A stretch of 30,397 nucleotides of DNA from JBBITW01 sp037440525 (GTDB lineage Bacteria; Desulfobacterota; BSN033; UBA1163): NCBI GenBank assembly GCA_037440525.1, contig JBBITW010000020.1, positions 1 to 30,397 of the forward strand, written 5' to 3'. Shown piece by piece: positions 25,336-30,397 of this stretch. The position numbers and the translations under genes are program-made. Every line of letters starts with the position of its first letter. Within the stretch, counting starts at the first letter, position 1. Below the pieces are notes generated by a model. It was not told where the DNA came from. It saw only the letters and a list, made by a program, of their open reading frames with translations, and did no database searches.

Positions 25336-25452
25336 ATATGAGAGCTCTGAAAAAGTCATTGAAAGACTGAGGATGTAGGGCTGCAAACCCTCCGAATGCC
25401 TTTCCACTCCACCTCCCCAATCTATAAGATTACTTTTCCAGAGGTCTTATAT
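25336..25452. repeat. Inverted-repeat element, copy 3 (117 bp)
   Basis: The outer 24 bases at 25336-25359 (starting ATATGAGAGCTCTG) match the reverse complement of 25429-25452 at 20 of 24 positions. The inner left arm, GACTGAGGATGTAGGG then CAAACCCTCCGAATGC, closely matches the right arm of the copy at 15527-15750. The right arm matches the half copy at 188-256. It lies between the MFS exporter gene and the importer B binding-protein gene and has no coding capacity. Confidence 0.7.
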
Positions 25453-25513
25453 TTTTTTGGAATTTAATATATGGTGTCAAAAAAATCAATACAGTCTTAA
25501 TCTCTTCACCTCT

Positions 25514-26689
25514 TCACTTAGATTTCAAATCATCTTCTGGATAGTGAATCATCAGGATAGGAAGGAATCCCACTGCTGGCATTATTGAAATCAATTTCAT
25601 AACAACAGGAAGTCCCCAGACATCAGCAATCAGGCCAAGCGCCCCTGCCCCCAAACCACCAACTCCTATCACAAAACCCATCATCAAACCTGAAGCCATC
25701 CCGAGCCTGTCTTTAAGTATAAATTGCCCCATAACAATGGTCACTGTAAAGCTTGAGATAAGGATAAAACCTGAAAGAAAGAGGAGCAGAGGAACCCAAA
25801 TCCCCTTCATATACAGAAAGATAAAAAGTAAGGGTGTTGAAAGGAGCATGGAAATGGAGAAATAATTTTTGTGTCCAATCCTATCAGCTATCATAGCACC
25901 AATCATCGTACCCGCAACCCCTCCCATGAGAAAGACAAAAACCAACCTGCCTCCTGTGAAGGCATCTCCTTTTAATACATTTATGTAGTAAAAGGGCACA
26001 AATGTCATCAATCCTATATGTGCCCATGAACGTATTGCCACTGCAAGTATGAGAAATGACATGGACCTCCACCTGTTTCTCAAACTTAGAGAATTCAGCT
26101 CCGCCTTCCCTCTCTCTTCTCTATCATTTTCTCTTTTTACAGGGATGGACAATTCTTTTGAGAAATAGATTAATAAACCCAGAACTGATAATCCTGGCAG
26201 AAGAAATAGAAGAGAGCCCGAAAGACCTGCAAATTTTATTGCATAAGTAATCAGAAGAGGACCTACTGCTAACCCTAAATTTCCTCCCACCTGGAAGAAC
26301 GACATACCTGTTGCCTTCTTTGAACCTGTAAAATAATGTATTACCTTCATACTTTCAGGATGGTAAGAAGCCACTCCCAATCCCAGTACAATTACGAGAA
26401 TCAATAGGATAATAAATGAAGGGGTAATCCCTATAAAAGAGAAACCAATGTAAGTCAGAAGGGTGGAGATTGGAAGTAACCATTTGATTTCAATTTTATC
26501 AGACACATAACCAAAACAGGGTTGAATGATTGATGAGGTGATATTAAATGCCATGATAACTGTTCCCACACCTGTATAACTTAGTTGAAGGAGGTTCTTT
26601 ACAAATGGCATCATGGCAGGAAGAGCAGCTCCTGTGAGATCGATGGTGAAATGGCTTATACTGAGGATCAAAATGATCTTGAGGTTCAT
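25514..26689 (-). CDS. Fosmidomycin-resistance-like (Fsr) MFS transporter
   Basis: This 391-residue major facilitator has about twelve membrane spans. The block LGLGVASYHPESMKVIHYF, followed by GMSFFQVGGNLGLAVGPLL, is characteristic of the Fsr subfamily. Loop motif A appears as GYVSDKIEIKW and again as ADRIGHKN. A charged central loop (KRENDREERGKAELN) divides the two halves. Fsr exports fosmidomycin in E. coli. In this neighbourhood export of an aromatic compound or intermediate is more likely. Its ATG has AGGTGA upstream. It follows the molybdopterin gene by 176 bases. Confidence 0.85.
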   Translation of the reverse strand: MNLKIILILSISHFTIDLTGAALPAMMPFVKNLLQLSYTGVGTVIMAFNITSSIIQPCFGYVSDKIEIKWLLPISTLLTYIGFSFIGITPSFIILLILVIVLGLGVASYHPESMKVIHYFTGSKKATGMSFFQVGGNLGLAVGPLLITYAIKFAGLSGSLLFLLPGLSVLGLLIYFSKELSIPVKRENDREERGKAELNSLSLRNRWRSMSFLILAVAIRSWAHIGLMTFVPFYYINVLKGDAFTGGRLVFVFLMGGVAGTMIGAMIADRIGHKNYFSISMLLSTPLLFIFLYMKGIWVPLLLFLSGFILISSFTVTIVMGQFILKDRLGMASGLMMGFVIGVGGLGAGALGLIADVWGLPVVMKLISIMPAVGFLPILMIHYPEDDLKSK

Positions 26690-26758
26690 CTCACTTCACC
26701 TGAGTGATTGGAGGAACCAATAGGATCTCATCCCTTCTTTCCCTTCTCCCAATTCCTA

Positions 26759-26775
26759 TTCTGCCAGAGGCAGAA
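26759..26775. other. Short perfect hairpin between oxidoreductase and MFS genes
   Basis: TTCTGCC-AGA-GGCAGAA is a seven-base-pair perfect stem with a three-base loop, 90 bases after the oxidoreductase stop in the direction of transcription. No T-run follows on the minus strand, so it is not a convincing terminator. It could attenuate or stabilise the message. Confidence 0.35.
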
Positions 26776-26865
26776 ATGGAGGAAAAGTCTGATGTGCTAT
26801 TACTTTGATTCCAAAAAGATGGTTGATTTCCAAAAAAATAAATCTAATGAAAAGAGTATCTATGC

Positions 26866-29262
26866 CTAAGACTCCGCTGGATATACCCTGCAGGGAATGC
26901 CTCTCAGGTCAACTGTTCCTATCCCCGGATCATATGGCGGTTCGCTACGGGTAAGGACATTGATATTAGATTTATCCCAGCCAAAAATTGTAGAGCGTTC
27001 CTCTGGAAACCACCACCCAAATGATACCACAACAATCCTCGGATCGAGAGTATCATCAAGGGCAAGTCTCTGGGCTATCCTTCCCTTATCTGTTTCAATA
27101 TAAATCATCTTCCCTTCCTTGAGACCCAACCTTTCTGCTGTCTCGGGATGCATCTCTGCAAGTGGTTCGGGTTTCATGTTACGAAGTGATGGAACATGTT
27201 TATATCCTGTAAGCATGTAGACATCCTCTTTTGCATTTGTCATTAAAAGGGGATACTCCTTGGAAAGCTCCGGCAATTTGCTTACCTCCTTCCAATATGG
27301 CAAAGGACTGTAACCGAATTCAAATGCACTCTTGGAGTATATCTCAACCTTACCTGATGGGGTTCTATAGTCATGTCTCTTATATTCACGTTTAGAATGA
27401 AGCACCCTTTTATGCTTCATATCTTCATAGGTGAAACCGCTCGGCTTTAGCATCTCATCAAGGGCCTCCTCATCACTCTCCCAGAAATATTCTCCTAAAC
27501 CAAGCCTCTTTGCAAGTTCGTTCAGCCATTTCGTATCAGCCCATGCCTCACCAGGAGGGTCAATGAGTTTAGGATACGCCCTTATCTCTTCATACCAGCC
27601 AGGCCAGTAACCGAGCTCCTCATGTTCCATTCCCCATGCAGCTGGAAGGAGTATATCCGCAAGGGCAGCGGTTGGGGTCATGAAAAGCTCTGATACAACA
27701 ATGAATTCGAGTTTCATGAATGCCTCATAGGTCTTTTTTGAATCAGGATAGCTCAGGATTGGATTTGTAAGAAGAAAGAGTCCTGCCCTTATCTTGTATG
27801 GCTCTCCTGTCAGGACCGCTCTTACAAAGGCCTGAGGAGGAACAAAGGCAGAACGGACAGCGAGCTTAAATTCACCACCTACAGCCTTATCCCTCTCTCG
27901 CGGGAATTTGCTAAGGAGGAAGAATCTCCCTGGCCTTAAATAAGGGGCAGGGGTTAAAAATATTTCGCCCCCGGGTATATTTAGATTCCCTGTAATTGCT
28001 CTTAATATCGCAACAGCCTTGGCACCGGGAAAGGAATTTGCAGATGTATCGAGTGCATTTCCCCACTGGATGGAGGCAGGCTTTATTGTTGCATATAGCC
28101 TCGCAAACTCCTTTATCTTTTGCTCCGAAACCCAGGTAACCTCCTCTACATCCTTCATGGAGAATGTTCCAAGCTCCTCCTCAAGGGCATCAAAACCAAT
28201 ACACCACGAATCTACAAACTCCTTATCATATAGCCTTTCATCGACAATCACCTTTAGAAGCCCCATTGCAAGGGCACCATCGCTTCCAGGTCTGAGCCTT
28301 ATCCAGAGATCTGCGAAGGATGCCACATCGATCTTTCTCGGATCAACTACGATCAACTTTGCCCCACTCTCAATAGTCCTCTCAAATGTCTCCCTCCTTA
28401 TTCCCCCGCTTGTATGGTTGTTATTGCATGCCCAGAGGACAAGGAGTCTTGGAGGATGTTCCTCATCAGGCACACAATTCCAGCCATAAGTTAGCGTGGA
28501 TGCCATACCGGATGGAATCCCACAGCACCATCCAGGAGTTACAACATTGGGTGTTCCAAAGACAGAGGCAAGTCTCTGGGCAAATGCAAACTCAAGACCC
28601 TTTGGCTCCCCAAGCCCGAATGCAACAGATTGAGGACCGTAACGTTCTTTCAGTTCGAGTAACCTCTTTGCAATCGTATCAAGTGCTTCATCCCAGGAGA
28701 TTCTCTCCCATTTACCCTCTCCTCGTTTACCAACCCTTTTCTGGGGATATTTGAGCCGGTCAGGATGATATAGAACCTCTGGAATCGAAAAGCGTCCTTT
28801 TTTCACTGGACAGAGTTCGTTAGGAAGACCGCTCTCCCTGTCAGGTATTATATCAACAACCCGTCCATCCTCAACAATTGCCTTGACACTGCAGTGACCA
28901 GGACATACATGACAGAATGTGAAAAACTCCTGCTGAGGTTTACTGCCCGGAGGCTCGGGGCTAACACGCATCGATCCCTGACTGATCAGGGTCTCATTAA
29001 AAGGATGATACTCCACATCCTCTGCAAGCCCTTCAGCAGTAAGAATCTCCTTCCCATCCGCATCTACTGCAAGAACAAGGCATGAATTCACCGCCTTCTT
29101 ATTCATAATCACTGCACAGCTTCCACATTCACCAACACCACAGCCCTCCTTTGTCTTTATCAATTTTAGATTCTCCCGCAATACCTCAAGGAGGGTCTGC
29201 CAGGGAAATACATCAAAACTGTAAACCTCACCATTTACCTTTATCCTGATTCTCTGCTTCAT
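26866..29262 (-). CDS. [2Fe-2S] ferredoxin domain fused to a DMSO-reductase-family molybdopterin oxidoreductase
   Basis: This 798-residue redox enzyme starts at the ATG at 29262, with GGGAGGTG six bases upstream and one base after the preceding stop. Residues about 1-75 form a plant-type ferredoxin domain of the CoxS/xanthine dehydrogenase small-subunit type (C41, C46, C49, C61 in GCGVGECGSC...SC). Next comes a linker resembling the start of CoxS domain 2 but without its cysteines. The [4Fe-4S] motif C117-x2-C120-x3-C124-x26-C151 opens the molybdopterin domain. GWCCGIPSG (C246/C247) holds the likely cysteine ligand of Mo or W. The C-terminal cofactor-binding domain includes HPETAERLGLKEG and SNINVLT...DPGIGTVDLRG. 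Substrate is unknown. Relatives include formate dehydrogenases, acetylene hydratase and ring hydroxylases or transhydroxylases. Confidence 0.88.
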   Translation of the reverse strand: MKQRIRIKVNGEVYSFDVFPWQTLLEVLRENLKLIKTKEGCGVGECGSCAVIMNKKAVNSCLVLAVDADGKEILTAEGLAEDVEYHPFNETLISQGSMRVSPEPPGSKPQQEFFTFCHVCPGHCSVKAIVEDGRVVDIIPDRESGLPNELCPVKKGRFSIPEVLYHPDRLKYPQKRVGKRGEGKWERISWDEALDTIAKRLLELKERYGPQSVAFGLGEPKGLEFAFAQRLASVFGTPNVVTPGWCCGIPSGMASTLTYGWNCVPDEEHPPRLLVLWACNNNHTSGGIRRETFERTIESGAKLIVVDPRKIDVASFADLWIRLRPGSDGALAMGLLKVIVDERLYDKEFVDSWCIGFDALEEELGTFSMKDVEEVTWVSEQKIKEFARLYATIKPASIQWGNALDTSANSFPGAKAVAILRAITGNLNIPGGEIFLTPAPYLRPGRFFLLSKFPRERDKAVGGEFKLAVRSAFVPPQAFVRAVLTGEPYKIRAGLFLLTNPILSYPDSKKTYEAFMKLEFIVVSELFMTPTAALADILLPAAWGMEHEELGYWPGWYEEIRAYPKLIDPPGEAWADTKWLNELAKRLGLGEYFWESDEEALDEMLKPSGFTYEDMKHKRVLHSKREYKRHDYRTPSGKVEIYSKSAFEFGYSPLPYWKEVSKLPELSKEYPLLMTNAKEDVYMLTGYKHVPSLRNMKPEPLAEMHPETAERLGLKEGKMIYIETDKGRIAQRLALDDTLDPRIVVVSFGWWFPEERSTIFGWDKSNINVLTRSEPPYDPGIGTVDLRGIPCRVYPAES

Positions 29263-29263
29263 C

Positions 29264-30142
29264 TCAAACACCTCCCAATCGAGCATCCCTTAATGCATTC
29301 ATAATTGCCTGTTTGGTGATAGCAAGCACTGTCTTTGCCCGATAATCAGCATATCCTCTTATATCGTCTATTGGACGGGATTCACTAACAGCTAAACGAG
29401 ATGCCTCCTCCGCCAGCTCTTCAGTAATCTCCTTTCCCATAATAAGACCTTCTGCTTCTTTCGCCCTTATAGGGGTGGGAGCAACAGAACCAAGGCCTAT
29501 CCGAATCTCATCGCATCTGTTTTCAGAGATTCTTAGAAAAACCGCAGCAGAGGCAATTGCAATATCTGTTCTTCTTGTTGCATGTTTAATATACGATCCC
29601 CCTACCCTTCCTGAGAGTGGAGGAACATGAATCTCCCGGATGATCTCTCCTGGCCGAAGGATGGTCTTACCAGGCCCTAAAAAGAAATCTTCAATAGGAA
29701 CTTCCCTTTCACCTTCCGAACTAAAAAGCACAAGCGAAGCCCCGAGAACAATCAAAGAAAGTGGTGCATCAGCTGCAGGTGAGGCATTTGCAATATTTCC
29801 TCCAATTGTTGCAATGTTACGAATCTGAACCGAGCTTTCAACCCCTGCTGCCTCAGAAAGCACCCTGTAGTGACGCCTTATGGTAACAGAATTTTTTAAT
29901 GACTGAATAGTTGAAAGAGCACCTATCCTCAAGCCATCTTCGGGATCATACTTGATATAGTCCAGATCGGGAATTGACTTAAGATTTACAACATATCTCG
30001 GGACAATCCTTCTCTGCTTCATCTTCACAAGCAAATCTGTCCCTCCTGCAATAGGAAATGCCCCATCCCGATATTTTGAAAGCATGGAACAGGCTTCAGC
30101 GATCGTCTCTGGCCTTAAATATTCAAAATGTGGTAAACGCAT
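29264..30142 (-). CDS. CoxM-type FAD-binding subunit of a molybdenum oxidoreductase
   Basis: This 292-residue protein is of the xanthine dehydrogenase/CO dehydrogenase medium-subunit family. The two FAD-binding loops are IAGGTDLLVK (31-40) and ATIGGNIANASPAADAP (111-127). The C-terminal CoxM domain contains IRIGLGSVAPTPIRAKEAE. Length is standard. GAGGAGGG precedes the ATG. It is the first gene of the run, and its stop codon is one base from the next ATG. Its usual large partner (CoxL) is absent. Instead it is coupled to a ferredoxin/DMSO-reductase fusion, for which it would shuttle electrons between FAD, probably with NAD(P), and the iron-sulfur centres. Confidence 0.9.
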   Translation of the reverse strand: MRLPHFEYLRPETIAEACSMLSKYRDGAFPIAGGTDLLVKMKQRRIVPRYVVNLKSIPDLDYIKYDPEDGLRIGALSTIQSLKNSVTIRRHYRVLSEAAGVESSVQIRNIATIGGNIANASPAADAPLSLIVLGASLVLFSSEGEREVPIEDFFLGPGKTILRPGEIIREIHVPPLSGRVGGSYIKHATRRTDIAIASAAVFLRISENRCDEIRIGLGSVAPTPIRAKEAEGLIMGKEITEELAEEASRLAVSESRPIDDIRGYADYRAKTVLAITKQAIMNALRDARLGGV

Positions 30143-30230
30143 AATCCCTCCTCTTATATAATCTGTCTTTTATATTAAAATTTTTTTATATTATTTGTCC
30201 AACATTTTTAAATCGAAATCTTTACCAAAT
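30143..30230 (-). promoter_or_regulatory. AT-rich leader, likely promoter region of the 26-kb run
   Basis: This region immediately precedes the first gene of the minus-strand run. It is very AT-rich (ATATTAAAATTTTTTTATATTAT on the plus strand with interruptions). On the minus strand TTGGAC occurs with TAATAT 19 bases downstream, a poor promoter match. The ribosome binding site GAGGAGGG lies at the inner end. No operator or riboswitch was recognised. Confidence 0.3.
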
Positions 30231-30247
30231 TGTCATTTTGAGCGAAG
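30217..30247. repeat. End of TGTCATTC-type dispersed repeat
   Basis: These 31 bases match 25-55 at 28 positions and in the same orientation (AATCTTTAC-Y-AAATTGTCATT-YY-GAGCGAAG). After GAGCGAAG the sequence diverges into the palindrome array, so only one end of the repeat is present here. Confidence 0.6.
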
Positions 30248-30256
30248 CTATTAGGC

Positions 30257-30383
30257 GTAGGGTAAGGGTTTATCCCTTACCGAATTAAATCCGTAGGGTA
30301 AGGGCTTGCCCCTTACCGTTATGAGGTGTAGGGTAAGGGCTCGTCCCTTACCTAAAACGGTAAGCCACGAGGGCTTACCCTAC
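30257..30383. repeat. Cluster of four 25-base palindromic units
   Basis: Four units carry GGTAAGGG-N5-CCCTTACC or a variant: 30257-30281, 30293-30317, 30328-30352, and 30359-30383 in reverse orientation with GGTAAGCC-N5-GGCTTACC. The first three are preceded by GTAG and the last ends in CTAC. The spacers are 11, 10 and 6 bases. Loops are TTTAT, CTTGC, CTCGT and ACGAG, so stems are conserved while loops vary, as in REP-like extragenic palindromes. No gene lies within. Confidence 0.75.
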
Positions 30384-30397
30384 GAAAAAATTAATAT

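Noticed and set aside
25475..25480. TTGACA on the minus strand upstream of the importer B binding protein
   Set aside because: No -10-like hexamer lies at 16-18 bases, and the nearest TATAAG is about 23 bases away inside the repeat element, so a promoter is not supported.
28019..28754. Open frames of 156 and 122 codons on the plus strand
   Set aside because: They lie antisense inside the molybdopterin oxidoreductase gene, whose motifs are unambiguous on the minus strand.
30257..30383. Regularly spaced repeats suggesting a CRISPR array
   Set aside because: The units are 25-base near-perfect palindromes with only 6-11 bases between them, one is inverted, and no cas genes are present. Spacers are far too short.
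1..30397. tRNA, rRNA or riboswitch genes
   Set aside because: No cloverleaf, rRNA signature or known riboswitch core was recognised in any intergenic gap. The gaps are short and mostly filled with repeats.

Overview
The window reads as low-GC bacterial chromosome from an anaerobe. Most genes have strong AGGAGG-type ribosome binding sites, genes are tightly packed with many 1-14 bp overlaps, and prenyl-FMN decarboxylases sit with an iron-sulfur/molybdopterin oxidoreductase. A Desulfobacterota-like or similar anaerobic lineage, probably from a metagenome, is my guess. Nothing in the sequence fixes the taxon.

Layout. Positions 1-260 are a mosaic of dispersed intergenic repeats. They are followed by a plus-strand toxin-antitoxin pair (297-859). 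Two minus-strand genes of unknown function come next: an exported protein (1003-1908) and a 483-residue protein (2558-4009). From 30142 down to 4319 every gene lies on the minus strand, forming a catabolic and transport locus of about 26 kb. In transcription order it holds: a CoxM-type FAD subunit; a [2Fe-2S]-domain/DMSO-reductase-family fusion; an Fsr-like MFS exporter; a complete Liv-type ABC importer (binding protein, LivH, LivM, LivG, LivF); a UbiD-family decarboxylase; a second Liv importer (LivG, LivF, LivH, LivM); an isochorismatase-fold hydrolase; a benzoate-CoA-ligase-like enzyme; a second Liv binding protein; a second UbiD decarboxylase with a 49-residue zinc-ribbon protein; and a tripartite tricarboxylate transporter (TctC, TctB, TctA, TctC) followed by an ACMSD-type amidohydrolase and a third TctC receptor. 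The right end (30143-30397) carries another dispersed repeat end and a small array of palindromes.

How it may work together (inference). Two ABC importers and one TTT importer with three receptors would bring in aromatic or heteroaromatic carboxylic acids. A CoA ligase would activate them. Two UbiD enzymes and one amidohydrolase would be candidates for removing carboxyl groups. The molybdopterin/FeS/FAD complex would hydroxylate, dehydrogenate or transhydroxylate the ring, or carry out another redox step. The substrate cannot be named from sequence. No transcriptional regulator and no UbiX (prenyl-FMN synthase) lie in the window.

The most unusual items are: (1) the hybrid redox enzyme, a xanthine-dehydrogenase-family FAD subunit paired with a CoxS-like ferredoxin domain fused to a DMSO-reductase-family catalytic subunit, with the normal CoxL subunit absent and a degenerate remnant of CoxS domain 2 at the junction; (2) the small zinc-ribbon gene behind one UbiD, resembling the third subunit of BsdBCD/VdcBCD decarboxylases; and (3) a family of imperfect inverted-repeat elements found at three intergenic positions.
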